From Roseococcus sp. SDR (lineage in GTDB: Bacteria; Pseudomonadota; Alphaproteobacteria; Acetobacterales; Acetobacteraceae): a stretch of DNA of 64,000 nt. Both the position numbers and the translations under genes were made by a program. Location of the stretch: positions 62,001 through 126,000 of the forward strand of contig NZ_JAHRCU010000004.1 in assembly GCF_019083995.1 (NCBI RefSeq), in the 5' to 3' direction. The notes beneath the pieces are model-generated. The model did not search any database and was not told where the DNA came from. It was given only the letters and a program-made list of their open reading frames with translations. Below are positions 48,425 to 58,355 of the stretch, piece by piece. The stretch's first letter is position 1. Each line of letters opens with the position of its first letter.

Positions 48425-50020
48425 TCACGACTTGGAGACGCCCCAGAACCAGGGCAGCGGACCGGCGACGATACCCGTCACGTTGCTCCGCCAGGCCTGA
48501 TAGGCGCGGTAGAAGCCCGTCGGCACGAAGGGCAGGCTCTGGCAGGCGGCGCGGTTGATCTCGTCGCAGGCGGCCTTCTCCTCGGCGGCCGAGGTCGCGG
48601 CGAACCACTTGTCGCGGCCCGCCTCGATCGCGGGGTCGGTCGGCCAGCCGAACCAGGCCTGATCGCCGCTCGCGCGCAGGCCGAGATAGGAGGCCGGGTT
48701 GGTGCAGTCCGCACCGGCGAACCAGGTGAAGAACACGTTCCAGCCACCACGGTCGCGCGGCTCGCGGCTCGCGCGGCGGGCGCCGACGGTGCCCCAGTCG
48801 GTCGCGACATAGTCCACATTCATGCCGATCGCGCGCAGCGCGGCATTCGCCACCTGCCCCATGGCCGAGAGCGCGGCGATGTCCTGCCCCACGATCATCG
48901 TGATCGGCTCGTTGTTGTAGCCGGCCTCCTGCAGCAGGCGACGCGCCATGGCCGGATCGCGCGGACGCGAGAGGATCTCGGCGCCGGCCTCGGTGTAGTT
49001 CGGCGTGTCGGGCGTGAAGAAGCCGTTCATCTGCTTCCACAGCGCATCGTCATTGCCCACCACCGCGCGCATGAAGTCGGGCTGGTTGATGATCCAGGCC
49101 ACCGCCTGGCGGATGCGCGGATTGTTGAACGGCGCGTGCAGGTGATTGAAGCGGAAGCAGCCGACATTGCCCAGCGGGTCCGCCACATCCACACGGATGT
49201 TGCGGTTGCGGCGCAGCACCGGGATAAGGTCGTTCAGCGGGGTCTCCCACCAATCCACCTCGCCCGACTGCAGCGCGGCGCCGGCGGTCGCGGCGTCGGG
49301 CTGGATGATCCACTCGACGCGGTCCACCATCATGCGCTTGCCGCCCGAGAGCCAGTTCGGCGCCTCGCTGCGGGGCTGGTACTGCTCGAAGCGGCTCCAG
49401 GTCGCGCGGGCGCCCGGCACCCATTCGCTGCGGTTGAAGCGCATCGGGCCGGAGCCGACATATTCCGTGATCTGCTGGAACGGATCGGTGCGCGCGATGC
49501 GCTCGGGCATCATGAAGGCGATCGGCGTGTTGTTCTTGCCGAGTGCGAGCAGCATCTTCGGATAGGGCGCCGAGAGGCGCAGGCGGAAGGTGCGGTCATT
49601 CACCGCCACCAGCTCCTGCCGCAGGGCGCGGATCATCTGGCCCATGCCGTCGCGCACCATCCAGCGCTCGAGGCTCGCGATGCAGTCCTGCGCCCGCACC
49701 GGCTCATTGTCATGCCAGCGCAGGCCCTCGCGCAGGCGGAAGGTCCAGGTCAGGCCATCGGCGCTGACTTCCTCGCTCTCCACCATCTGGCGGCGCGGCG
49801 TGAAGGTGTTGTCGATGCCGTAGAGCGTATCCCACACCAGCATCGAGGCGTTGCGCACCACGAACTGTGTGCCCCAGATCGGGTCGTAATTGGCGAGGTT
49901 GGCCTGCGGCACGAAGCGCAGCGTGCGCGCGGCCGCGCCCTGGCTCAGCGCGGGCGCCGAAAGGCCCGTGGTGGCCGCGGTGGCGGCGACGCCCGCCTGG
50001 AGGAAGCTTCTACGATCCAT
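48425..50020 (-). CDS. ABC substrate-binding protein, tandem copy 1 (permease-proximal)
   Basis: A 531-residue family 5 receptor. Tat-like signal MDRRSFLQAG followed by APALSQG. The mature protein opens TLRFVPQANLANYDPIWG and shares DRVEWIIQPDAATAGAALQSGEVDWWE and a C-terminal FWGVSK with three neighbours. It starts at ATG 50020 after AGGGAGA. Family members bind peptides, opines, nickel chelates or sugars; the ligand is unknown. Closest to the permease genes and followed by a strong hairpin. Confidence 0.9.
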   Translation of the reverse strand: MDRRSFLQAGVAATAATTGLSAPALSQGAAARTLRFVPQANLANYDPIWGTQFVVRNASMLVWDTLYGIDNTFTPRRQMVESEEVSADGLTWTFRLREGLRWHDNEPVRAQDCIASLERWMVRDGMGQMIRALRQELVAVNDRTFRLRLSAPYPKMLLALGKNNTPIAFMMPERIARTDPFQQITEYVGSGPMRFNRSEWVPGARATWSRFEQYQPRSEAPNWLSGGKRMMVDRVEWIIQPDAATAGAALQSGEVDWWETPLNDLIPVLRRNRNIRVDVADPLGNVGCFRFNHLHAPFNNPRIRQAVAWIINQPDFMRAVVGNDDALWKQMNGFFTPDTPNYTEAGAEILSRPRDPAMARRLLQEAGYNNEPITMIVGQDIAALSAMGQVANAALRAIGMNVDYVATDWGTVGARRASREPRDRGGWNVFFTWFAGADCTNPASYLGLRASGDQAWFGWPTDPAIEAGRDKWFAATSAAEEKAACDEINRAACQSLPFVPTGFYRAYQAWRSNVTGIVAGPLPWFWGVSKS

Positions 50021-50162
50021 CAACCCGTTCTCCCTGATCACCCGGCGTGGTGCCGGCCTTCTGCTATCACTTTGACCGATATCTGCACCAGCCTTGGGCA
50101 TCGCGCCAGCGTCCCCCGCCGGCGCGCGCCCATGCCGCCGTGCCTAGCACGCGCCGTGCCAC

Positions 50163-51752
50163 TCAGGCGCGGCGCACACCCCAGAACAGCGCCGAGCCAC
50201 CGCGCACCACATCGGTGATGCTGCGCCGCCAAGCCTGGGGTGGGCGGACTAGGCCGAGCGGAATGAAAGGCACCTCCTGCAAGGCCACGCGCTGGATTTC
50301 CTCCGCGATGCGGCGCGCGGCGGCGGCGTCGGGCGCGGTGAACCATTCCTCGCGAAGTTCCTCGAGGCGCGGCATGGTGGGCCAGCCGGCCCAGGCGGCC
50401 GAGCCATGGCCGCGCAGGGGCTGGTGGCTGCCGGGCACCGAGACATCCAGCCCCTCCCAGGTGGTGCAGAAGGCGCTCCACCCCCCCTGCTCCACCCCGT
50501 TGCGGTTGGTGCGGCGCTGGATATGGGTGCCCCAGTCCATGCCAGGGAAATCGACGTTGAAGCCCACGCGTCGCAGCAGATCCGCCGCCACCTCGGAGAG
50601 GTTCTGCAGCACCGGCAGATCGGTGGCCGAGAGCAGCGTCACGCGCTGGTTGGTGTAGCCGGTGGCGCGCAGCGCGGCGCGGGCCGCCTCCAGGTTGCGC
50701 GGGCCGGAGAGCACCTCGAGCCCCGCATCATTGGCGAGCGGGGTGCCGGGCGTGAAGACGCCAGCGGGCACGACGGAAAGGGCCGGGTCGGTGCCGATCG
50801 CGGCATTCATGAAGTCGCGCTGGTTGATCGCGGGCAGCAGCGCGCGGCGCACCGCCGGGTCGTTGAAGGGCGGGTGCAGGAAGTTGAAGCGCAGCACGCC
50901 GAGATTGCCGGCCGGGTTCACCACGCCGATCTCGATCTCGCGGTTGCGGCGCAGCAGCGGCAGCAGGTCGGGCAGCGGGGTTTCCCACCAATCGGCCTCG
51001 TTGTTCTGCAAGGCCGCCCCCGCCGTCGCGGGGTCCGGCATGATCTTCCACTCGACGCGGTCGAAGTTCACCCGCTTGCCGCCGGCCAGGAAATCCACGC
51101 GCTCCTCACGCGGCCGGTAATCGGCGAAGCGCTCATAGACCGCGACATCGCCCGGGCGGAACAGGTCCTGCCGGAAGCGGAAGGGCCCGCTGCCGGTCGC
51201 ATCGGTGATCTGCGTGAAGGGATCGGTCTGCGCGACCCGCTCAGGCATGATCGCGCAGATATTGGCGGACGGCTTGCCCAGCGCCCAGGCGAGGCCGGGC
51301 CAGGGCCGCTTCAGCCGGATGCGGATGGTGCGGTCATCGGGTGCCACGATCTCATCGGCCAGGGCATCGAGGCGCTGGCCCAGCACGTCACGCTTCGACC
51401 AGCGGCGGATGCTGGCGACGCAGTCGCGCCCGCGCACCGGTTCGCCGTCATGGAAGCGCAGGCCCGGGCGCAGCGTGATGGTCCAGGTCAGCCCGTCATC
51501 GGTGATGACATGCCCCTCGGCCATCTGCGGCCGCACCTGATAATCGGCGCCCAGGCCATAGAGCAGGTCATAGACCATGAGCCCATGGTTGCGGACGATG
51601 ACAGCCGTGCTCCAGACCGGATCGATCGAGGCGAGGTTGGATTGCGGAATGAACCGCAGGAGACGCGCGTTGGCCTGCGCGGAAGCAAACCGCGGTGCCG
51701 CCATGATGGCGGCCGCGCCGGACATCGCGGCGCGGCGGGAAATCTCGGTCAT
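50163..51752 (-). CDS. ABC substrate-binding protein, tandem copy 2
   Basis: A 529-residue paralogue of its neighbours. Twin-arginine-like MTEISRRAAMSG start and ASAQA cleavage region; mature part starts LLRFIPQSNLASIDPVWS. It ends LFWGVRRA. ATG 51752 overlaps copy 3 stop by four bases. The spacer to copy 1 is 142 bases, long enough for a processing site or an extra promoter; I see no clear one. Confidence 0.9.
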   Translation of the reverse strand: MTEISRRAAMSGAAAIMAAPRFASAQANARLLRFIPQSNLASIDPVWSTAVIVRNHGLMVYDLLYGLGADYQVRPQMAEGHVITDDGLTWTITLRPGLRFHDGEPVRGRDCVASIRRWSKRDVLGQRLDALADEIVAPDDRTIRIRLKRPWPGLAWALGKPSANICAIMPERVAQTDPFTQITDATGSGPFRFRQDLFRPGDVAVYERFADYRPREERVDFLAGGKRVNFDRVEWKIMPDPATAGAALQNNEADWWETPLPDLLPLLRRNREIEIGVVNPAGNLGVLRFNFLHPPFNDPAVRRALLPAINQRDFMNAAIGTDPALSVVPAGVFTPGTPLANDAGLEVLSGPRNLEAARAALRATGYTNQRVTLLSATDLPVLQNLSEVAADLLRRVGFNVDFPGMDWGTHIQRRTNRNGVEQGGWSAFCTTWEGLDVSVPGSHQPLRGHGSAAWAGWPTMPRLEELREEWFTAPDAAAARRIAEEIQRVALQEVPFIPLGLVRPPQAWRRSITDVVRGGSALFWGVRRA

Positions 51753-53335
51753 GTCTTGCTGATGTTCCAGAACACAGTGGCGGGCGCGCGGAACACGCCC
51801 TGGATGTTGCGGCGCCAGGCGCTGGGCTGCCAGTAATAGCCCAGCGGCATGTAGTACATCTCGCGCATCGCGGCCGCGTTCAGCGCCTGCGCGATGCGGC
51901 GGCCCTCGGCGGCATCCGCCCCCTTCTCCACCCATTCGCCGCGCAGCTGCTCCACCTCCGGCACATTGGGCCAGCCGAACCAGGCATTGGGCCCATTGGC
52001 GCGGAGAAACAGGTGGAAGACCGGCAGCGCGAGCGACTGGCCGGAGGCGGTGGTGTGGATGATGCTCCAGCCGCCGCGCTCGACCGGTTCGCGGCTGGCG
52101 CGGCGTTGCACCAGCGTGCCCCAGTCGGTGGAGATGACTTCGACATTCATGCCCATGCGGGTCATGATGTCCGCGGTGACCAGGCTGAGCGCGTTGATCT
52201 GCGGGTAGTCGCCCGGCGTGATCAGCACGACCTTCTCATTGTTGTAGCCCGCCTCGCGCAGGGCGGCGCGGGCGCGCTCGATGCTGCGGGTCTGCAGGAT
52301 CTCGCTGCCCGCGGTGTTGGCGAGCGGCGTGTCGCAGGTGAAGACGCCCTCGCAGACGCCCCAGCCTGCCTGGTCATTGCCGGCGACGGCGCGGAGGTAG
52401 TCGCGCTGGTCCACCGCCATGGCGACGGCGCGGCGGATGGCGGGGTTGTTGAAGGGCGGCTGCAGCGTGTTGAAGCGCGCGATGCCGTAGGTGCCGTCCT
52501 GCAGGCGCTGCTCCACCACCACCTGGCGGTTGCGGCGCAGCAGCGGCAGCAGGTCATGCAGCGGATATTCCCAGTAATCCTGCTCGCCCTGGTTGATCGC
52601 ATTGGCGCTGGTGGCGCTGTCCACGATGATGGTCCACTCGATCCGATCGAGGCGCGGGACGCGGCCGCCGGCGAGGCCGTCCACCGGCTCCTGTCGCGGC
52701 ACATAGCGCTCGTTGCGGGCCCAGACGGCCTTCTGGCCCGGATTCCACTCGCCAGGGATGAAGCGGAAGGGCCCGCTGCCCACCGTCTCGCGGATCTGCT
52801 GGAAGGCGTCCGTCTGCGCGATGCGCTCGGGCATGATGAAGCAGGGAAACTGCGTCTGGCCGAGGGCCAGCGTCAGCAGCGGCGTCGGCCGGTGCAGACG
52901 GAAGCGGAAGCGCCGGTCATCGAGTGCGATGATTTCAGCCACATTGGGCCAAAGCACCTGCATGAAAGGGTCACGCCGCGCCCAGCGGTTGATCGAGGCC
53001 ACGCAGTCGCGCGCGCGCACCGGTTCGCCATCATGGAAGGCGAGGCCTTCGCGCAGCGTGAAGGTCCAGGCGAGCTGGTCGTCGGAAACGGCCCAGCCCT
53101 CCGCCATCTGCGGGCGGATGGCGCCGGAAGCGTCCTGCGCGCAGAGCTGGTCGTAGATCAGGAAGGCGTGGTTGCGGGTGACGACCGCCGTCGTCCAGAC
53201 CGGATCCACGCTGGTGAGGTTGGCCTGCGGGATGACCCGCAGGGTGCGCGAGGCCGCCGATTGCGCGCCCACCACGCGCGGGGCCGCGACACTGGCCGCC
53301 GCCCCTGCCAAAACGCCGCGCCTGCCGAGTGTCAT
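51749..53335 (-). CDS. ABC substrate-binding protein, tandem copy 3
   Basis: A 528-residue receptor paralogue. Signal MTLGRRGVLAGAAASVAAP (twin-arginine-like GRRGVL) then VVGAQS; mature TLRVIPQANLTSVDPVWT. It shares the DRIEWTIIVDSATSANAINQGE and FWNISKT endings' positions with the other copies, but the residues facing the ligand appear to vary between copies. Starts 24 bases after copy 4. Confidence 0.9.
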   Translation of the reverse strand: MTLGRRGVLAGAAASVAAPRVVGAQSAASRTLRVIPQANLTSVDPVWTTAVVTRNHAFLIYDQLCAQDASGAIRPQMAEGWAVSDDQLAWTFTLREGLAFHDGEPVRARDCVASINRWARRDPFMQVLWPNVAEIIALDDRRFRFRLHRPTPLLTLALGQTQFPCFIMPERIAQTDAFQQIRETVGSGPFRFIPGEWNPGQKAVWARNERYVPRQEPVDGLAGGRVPRLDRIEWTIIVDSATSANAINQGEQDYWEYPLHDLLPLLRRNRQVVVEQRLQDGTYGIARFNTLQPPFNNPAIRRAVAMAVDQRDYLRAVAGNDQAGWGVCEGVFTCDTPLANTAGSEILQTRSIERARAALREAGYNNEKVVLITPGDYPQINALSLVTADIMTRMGMNVEVISTDWGTLVQRRASREPVERGGWSIIHTTASGQSLALPVFHLFLRANGPNAWFGWPNVPEVEQLRGEWVEKGADAAEGRRIAQALNAAAMREMYYMPLGYYWQPSAWRRNIQGVFRAPATVFWNISKT

Positions 53336-53359
53336 CGCCCTGTCCTCCGTTCGAGAATG

Positions 53360-54940
53360 TCAGCTTCGCTGGATGCCCCAGAACAACGCAAGCCCGCCGA
53401 CGCGGCCATTGAGATTGCTGCGCAGCGCGGTGGTGGACATGTAGGCGCCCACGGGGATGTAGGGCAGCTCATCCATGGCGACGACCTGCATCTCGCGCGC
53501 GAGGCGCTGCTCGGTGGCCAGGTCCGGCGCGTCGAACCAGGCGTCGCGCAGTTCCTCCAGGCGCGGGATGGTGGGCCAGCCGAACCAGGCGTTGGTGCCG
53601 TTGCCGCGCAGCGGGAAATGCGCCGCCGGATTGGCGAAGTCGAAGGAGGAGAAGGCGGTGAAGAGCATGCTCCAGCCGCCCCGCTCCACCGGCTCGCGCG
53701 AGGTGCGGCGCTGCACGGTGGTGCCCCAGTCGGTCAGCAGGATGTCGGCATTGAAGCCGAGGCGGCGGACGAGGTCGGCGCCCACCTGCGTCATGGCCGA
53801 GGGTGCGAGGATGTCGGTGGGTCCGATCAGGCGCATGGGCTGGTTGGTGTAGCCCGCCTCCCGCATCAGGGCGCGGGCGCGGTCCACGCTGCGCGGTCCG
53901 GTCAGGGGCGCCATGGCGGCGTCACTCGCGAGCGGCGTGCCGGGCGTGAAGAAGCCGACGCCGGTGCGGTAATCGGCCGCATTGGTGCCGACCACGGCAC
54001 TCATGAAATCCGCCTGGTTGATGGCGGGCAGCATGGCCTGGCGCAGGCGCTTGTTGTCGAAGGGCGGATGCAGGTGGTTGAAGCGCAGGATGCCGGTCAG
54101 CGGCAGCGGGTCGATCGCCTCGAGCTTCACGTTGCGGTTGCGGCGCAGCAGCATCTGGATCTCGGGCGGCGGCTGCTCATACCAGTCGATCTCGCCGGTC
54201 TGCAGCGCCGCGGCCGAGGTCGCGGCATCCACGATGATGTGCCACTCGACGCGATCGAAATGCGCGACCTTGGGGCCGGCGGTCAGGCTCGGCGTGCCGG
54301 TGGCGACAGGCACGTAGTCGGGGTTGCGCGTGTACACGACGCGGCTGCCCGAATTGTATTCATCGGCCTTGAAGCGGAAGGGACCGCTGCCGATGGCTTC
54401 GCGCACCTGCTGGAAGGGGTCGGTGCGTGCCAGCCGCTCCGGCATGATGAAGGCCGGGCTGTTCGAGACCTGGGCGAGGGCCGCGAAGAGCAGCGGAAAG
54501 GGCTTCTTCAGTCGAAAGACCAGACGCTTGTCATCCACCACCTCGACGGCATCGGTCGCGGCGGCGAGTTGCTGGCCGAAGGGGTTGCGGCGCATCCAGC
54601 GCTGGATGCTGGGGACCACGTCCTGCGCGCGCACCGGCTCGCCATCATGGAACTTCAGCCCATCGCGCAGCGTGATCGTCACGCGCTTGCCGTCCTGGTC
54701 CACCACATGGCCGGCGGCCATCTGCGGCTGGGCGCGGAACTCCGCATCCATGCCGTAGAGGCTGTCATAGATCATGTGCCCGTGGTTGCGGGTGATGTTC
54801 GCCGTGGTCCAGATCGGATCGAGGCTGGTGAGGTTCGCCTGCGGCACGAATTTCAGCACGCGGTGCTGCGCGGGCTGGGCCAGGGCGGGGCCGGCCAGCG
54901 CGGCAGTCGCGGCGGTGGCGATCAGGTCACGGCGCTTCAT
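53360..54940 (-). CDS. ABC substrate-binding protein, tandem copy 4 (first transcribed)
   Basis: A 526-residue receptor paralogue; signal MKRRDLIATAATAALAGPALAQ, mature LKFVPQANLTSLDPIWTT, end LFWGIQRS. It is the first gene of the cassette: four receptors, two permeases, two ATPases over about 10.6 kb. A 69-base spacer divides it from the TRAP genes upstream, which run in the same direction. Confidence 0.9.
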   Translation of the reverse strand: MKRRDLIATAATAALAGPALAQPAQHRVLKFVPQANLTSLDPIWTTANITRNHGHMIYDSLYGMDAEFRAQPQMAAGHVVDQDGKRVTITLRDGLKFHDGEPVRAQDVVPSIQRWMRRNPFGQQLAAATDAVEVVDDKRLVFRLKKPFPLLFAALAQVSNSPAFIMPERLARTDPFQQVREAIGSGPFRFKADEYNSGSRVVYTRNPDYVPVATGTPSLTAGPKVAHFDRVEWHIIVDAATSAAALQTGEIDWYEQPPPEIQMLLRRNRNVKLEAIDPLPLTGILRFNHLHPPFDNKRLRQAMLPAINQADFMSAVVGTNAADYRTGVGFFTPGTPLASDAAMAPLTGPRSVDRARALMREAGYTNQPMRLIGPTDILAPSAMTQVGADLVRRLGFNADILLTDWGTTVQRRTSREPVERGGWSMLFTAFSSFDFANPAAHFPLRGNGTNAWFGWPTIPRLEELRDAWFDAPDLATEQRLAREMQVVAMDELPYIPVGAYMSTTALRSNLNGRVGGLALFWGIQRS

Positions 54941-55009
54941 GGGCTCTTCCTTTTGACAGAGCAGGCGTGATGCGCGCGCCCGGCTGAAAGCACGCTGAAC
55001 GGTGGCGCA

Positions 55010-56581
55010 TCAGAACAGGACATCCGGCAGCCAGGTGGCCAAGGCCGGGAACATGACGACGAGAATGATGCCGATCACCTGCAGGATCACGAAGGGCGTG
55101 ACCCCGCGATAGACGTCCCGCGAGTCCACATCGGGCGGGAGGACGCCCTGCAGGTAGAAGAGCGTGGGGCCGAGCGGTGGCGTCAGGAAGCTCGTCTGCA
55201 GGTTCATCGCGATCAGCACGCCGAACCAGATGGGATCAATGCCCATCTGCAGCAGCACAGGCCCCACGATGGGGACCACGATGATGACGATCTCCACGAA
55301 ATCGAGCGGGAAGCCGAGGATGAAGATCACCAGCATCACGGCGGCCAGCGCGCCATACTTGCCACCCGGGATCATCTCCAGCAGCGCGCGGATCATCTCG
55401 TCGCCGCCAAGACCCCGGAAGACCAGCGAGAAGAGGGTGGCGCCGATCAGCGTCGCGAAGATCATCGCGGTGACCGACATGGTGGCGTGCGAGACCTGCC
55501 CCAGCATGCCGCCCCGGAAGGCGCGGCGCAGCGAGACGAGGATGCCATAGGCCAGGCCGACACCGAGCCCCGCCGCGGTCCAGACCGCGATGCGGTCCAC
55601 CAGCGGCGCTTCCTGCCGGCCAATGCGCAGGTCGAACATCACGCCGAGCATCACCATGGCGACGGCGCAGATGGCGGCGAGGTAGATCGGCCCGGTGCTG
55701 TCCTCGCTGTTGCGCAGGCCGGCGAGGAGCGTGGCGCCCACGGCGCCCACCGCCGCCGCCTCTGTCGGTGTCGCGATGCCGCCCAGGATGGAGCCGAGCA
55801 CGGCGATGATCAGCGCAACGGGGGGGATCAGCGCGCGCGCGATCTGCCCGCCGCTCACCGCATCGCGCTCGGCCTGCGGGATGGCGGGGCCGACCTCCGG
55901 CTTCAGGTAGCAGAGCGTCACCTGATACAGGATGTAGATGCCGGCCAGCATCAGGCCCGGGATCATGGAGCCTGCGAAGAGCTGGCCCACCGAGATGGTC
56001 TGGATCGAAAACAGACCCTGTGCGAGCTGCGCCTGCTGATAGGCCGAGGCCAGCACCTCGCCCAGGATCACCATGACGGTGGAGGGCGGGATGATCTGCC
56101 CGAGCGTGCCGGCGGCGCAGATGCTGCCGCAGGAGAAGGCCGGGTCGTAGTTCCGCTTCATCATGGCCGGCAGCGCGATGAGGCCCATCGTGACCACGGT
56201 CGCGCCGACGATGCCGGTGGAGGCGGCGAGCAGCGCGCCCACCAGCGTGACTGAGATGGCAAGGCCGCCGCGCACCGAGCCGAAGAGCCGCGCCATCGCC
56301 TCCAGCAATTCGGGGGCGATCTTCGACTTCTCCAGCATCATGCCCATGAAGACGAAGAGCGGGATGGCGATCAGCACCTCGCTCGTCATCGTGCCGAAGA
56401 CGCGCTGCGCCAGCGCGCCCAGCAGGAAAGGATCGAAAGCGCCGAAGAGGATGCCAAGCCCCGCGAAGATGATGGCGCAGCCGGTCAGGATGAAGACGAC
56501 GGGAATGCCGATCATGATGAGGGTGCAGAGCGCCACCATCATCATGACATCCAGGATGGAGCCGATCTCGGAGGGGCTCAT
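55010..56581 (-). CDS. TRAP transporter large permease (DctM type)
   Basis: A 523-residue, 12- to 14-span ion-coupled permease of the TRAP family, bringing an organic acid in with Na+. Landmarks are FVFMGMMLEKSKIAPELL, AASTGIVGATVVTMGLIALPAM and FILGFPLDFVEIVIIVVPI. The ATG overlaps the DctQ stop by four bases. An inverted repeat TGATGCGC (54968-54975)/GCGCATCA (55005-55012) overlaps its stop and might mark the transcript end. Confidence 0.93.
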   Translation of the reverse strand: MSPSEIGSILDVMMMVALCTLIMIGIPVVFILTGCAIIFAGLGILFGAFDPFLLGALAQRVFGTMTSEVLIAIPLFVFMGMMLEKSKIAPELLEAMARLFGSVRGGLAISVTLVGALLAASTGIVGATVVTMGLIALPAMMKRNYDPAFSCGSICAAGTLGQIIPPSTVMVILGEVLASAYQQAQLAQGLFSIQTISVGQLFAGSMIPGLMLAGIYILYQVTLCYLKPEVGPAIPQAERDAVSGGQIARALIPPVALIIAVLGSILGGIATPTEAAAVGAVGATLLAGLRNSEDSTGPIYLAAICAVAMVMLGVMFDLRIGRQEAPLVDRIAVWTAAGLGVGLAYGILVSLRRAFRGGMLGQVSHATMSVTAMIFATLIGATLFSLVFRGLGGDEMIRALLEMIPGGKYGALAAVMLVIFILGFPLDFVEIVIIVVPIVGPVLLQMGIDPIWFGVLIAMNLQTSFLTPPLGPTLFYLQGVLPPDVDSRDVYRGVTPFVILQVIGIILVVMFPALATWLPDVLF

Positions 56582-57126
56582 CCTTCACTCACCGCCTGTC
56601 GGAAGGGAAAGAGCTTGTCCGCGGCACCCGTGATGACGGCAAGCGCCCTGATCATCACCGAGAGCGACTGCAGCGCCAGAAGCCCCGCCATCACCAGGAT
56701 CAGTCCTTTGAGATAAGGCGTGAAGGGCAGCCCGCCCACGGCCATCGGCCCCTCGCCCATCATGAAGGAGCGGGAGACATAGCCCCAGCTCGCCCAGACC
56801 AGCAGCCAGCAGAAGGGAAGCACCGTGACCAGCACGCCGATCAGGTCGGTCCATGCCTTCTTCTTCTCCGACCAGCCGGCGTAGAAGAAGTCCACCCGGA
56901 CATGCGCATCCAGCATGTAGACATAGCCGATGGCGAGCATGAAGAGCGCGGCGTGGATGTAGACCACGCCCTCCTGCATCATGATGAAGCTCGACCCGAA
57001 GGCGTAGCGGATGACGACGACAGTGAACTGGACGAGCACGAGAAGCACGGCCAGCCACTTCACTGCGCCGCCCAGAAGGCGGGCGGCCGCGTCGATGCCG
57101 TCCGCCAGCGCCAGCAGGGGGCGCAT
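56578..57126 (-). CDS. TRAP transporter small permease (DctQ type)
   Basis: A 182-residue four-span protein that partners the large permease. Segments near 20-40, 55-75, 95-115 and 140-165 are hydrophobic; YVYMLDAHVRVDFFYAGWSEKKK is the usual conserved loop between spans two and three (given here as DAHVRVDFFY). It overlaps both neighbours (1 and 4 bases). Confidence 0.9.
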   Translation of the reverse strand: MRPLLALADGIDAAARLLGGAVKWLAVLLVLVQFTVVVIRYAFGSSFIMMQEGVVYIHAALFMLAIGYVYMLDAHVRVDFFYAGWSEKKKAWTDLIGVLVTVLPFCWLLVWASWGYVSRSFMMGEGPMAVGGLPFTPYLKGLILVMAGLLALQSLSVMIRALAVITGAADKLFPFRQAVSEG

Positions 57127-58223
57127 CAGCCCCAGCGGATCGGCAGCGCGCGGGAGTTGAAGTTGGCGCCGTAGCTCTGGTTCATGTAGCCGGCGCTGCG
57201 GTTGCGGAAGGTCGCGTAGCTGTCGGCGATGCGCTTCACCATCGGGTCCTGATGGTTGCGGAACTCGGCCAGCATCTCGCCCGCCGTATTGCCGAAGGCG
57301 ATCAGCAGGTCCCGCGGCGCTTCGCGCACGATGACGCCCTGCCGGGCCACAAGGTCGGCCAGTGCGATGGGGTGGCGGACGTCGTACTCCGTCGTCGTCT
57401 CCTCATGCAGCGACATGGCGGCGATGCGGACGACGGTCTTCAGGTCGTCCGGCAGCGCGTTCCAGCGCGCCATGTTGATGCCGATCTCCTCGGCGGAAGA
57501 CGGCTCCTGCACGCCGGGATAGTAGTAGTTCTTGGCGACCTGGTGCAGGCCGAGGGGCGCATCGCTGAAGGGGCCGAGGAATTCGGCGGCGTCGATCGTG
57601 CCGGACTGCAGGGCCGAGAAGATCTCGCCCGCGGGCAGGTTCACGACGGAGGCGCCCGCCCTGCGGAACATCTCCGCACCCAGGCCCGTGGTGCGGAAGC
57701 GCAGGCCGCGGAAATCATCCACCGAGCGGATCTCGCGGCGGAACCAGCCGAGCCATTGCGGGCCGGAATTGCCGACGATGAAGGGCTTGATGCCGAAGCG
57801 GCCATAGATCTCATCATACATGGCCTGGCCGCCGCCATGCATCATCCAGCCCTGCTGCTCATAGGCGGTGAGGCCGAAGGGGAAGCTGCCGAAGAAGCCG
57901 ATGCCAGGGGACTTGGAGACCCAGAAGGCCGGTACGCCGTGGTAGAGATCGGCCGTGCCGGCCGCCACCGCGTCGAAGGCGCCAGGTGCCGGCACGACCT
58001 CGCCCGCCGAGAAGAGGCGCACCGTGAGGCGCCCGCCGGAGAGCGCGCCGATGCGGTCCGCGCAGCGCTGCGCGGCCACACCCGGGCCCGGCAGGTTGCG
58101 CGGCCAGATGGTGACCATGCGCCACTCGATGCGGCCCTGGCTCAGCGCGGGCGTCGAGAGGGCGGCGGTGCTGATCGCGGCAGCCCCGATGGCGGCGGTC
58201 TGGGCAAGGTTGCGACGCTTCAT
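57126..58223 (-). CDS. TRAP receptor, TakP-like (2-oxo acid type)
   Basis: A 365-residue periplasmic DctP-type receptor. Signal peptide MKRRNLAQTAAIGAAAIS... ending ALSQG. Strong resemblance, from memory, to Rhodobacter TakP, which binds 2-oxo monocarboxylates with Na+: RREIRSVDDFRGLRFRTTG, GEIFSALQSGTIDAAEFLGP and VAKNYYYPGVQEP. A pyruvate- or alpha-keto-acid-like ligand is therefore likely. ATG 58223 is preceded by GGAG; the frame otherwise extends 31 residues without function. Confidence 0.9.
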   Translation of the reverse strand: MKRRNLAQTAAIGAAAISTAALSTPALSQGRIEWRMVTIWPRNLPGPGVAAQRCADRIGALSGGRLTVRLFSAGEVVPAPGAFDAVAAGTADLYHGVPAFWVSKSPGIGFFGSFPFGLTAYEQQGWMMHGGGQAMYDEIYGRFGIKPFIVGNSGPQWLGWFRREIRSVDDFRGLRFRTTGLGAEMFRRAGASVVNLPAGEIFSALQSGTIDAAEFLGPFSDAPLGLHQVAKNYYYPGVQEPSSAEEIGINMARWNALPDDLKTVVRIAAMSLHEETTTEYDVRHPIALADLVARQGVIVREAPRDLLIAFGNTAGEMLAEFRNHQDPMVKRIADSYATFRNRSAGYMNQSYGANFNSRALPIRWG

Positions 58224-58355
58224 GGGGAGATCTCCAGCGAAAAGGGTCAGAAATTGTGACAGCAGAGACAGGTTCTTGCCAAGCCTCTCGGCGCCGCTCG
58301 GAGCGTCAGCGGCCAAGGATGGATGAATCGGCAGGCAATCCGCGCTCCGCCTGCC

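Noticed and set aside
52013-54970. 985-residue plus-strand frame opposite the receptor array
   Set aside because: Spans gene boundaries of two strongly supported receptors and has shadow-like composition.
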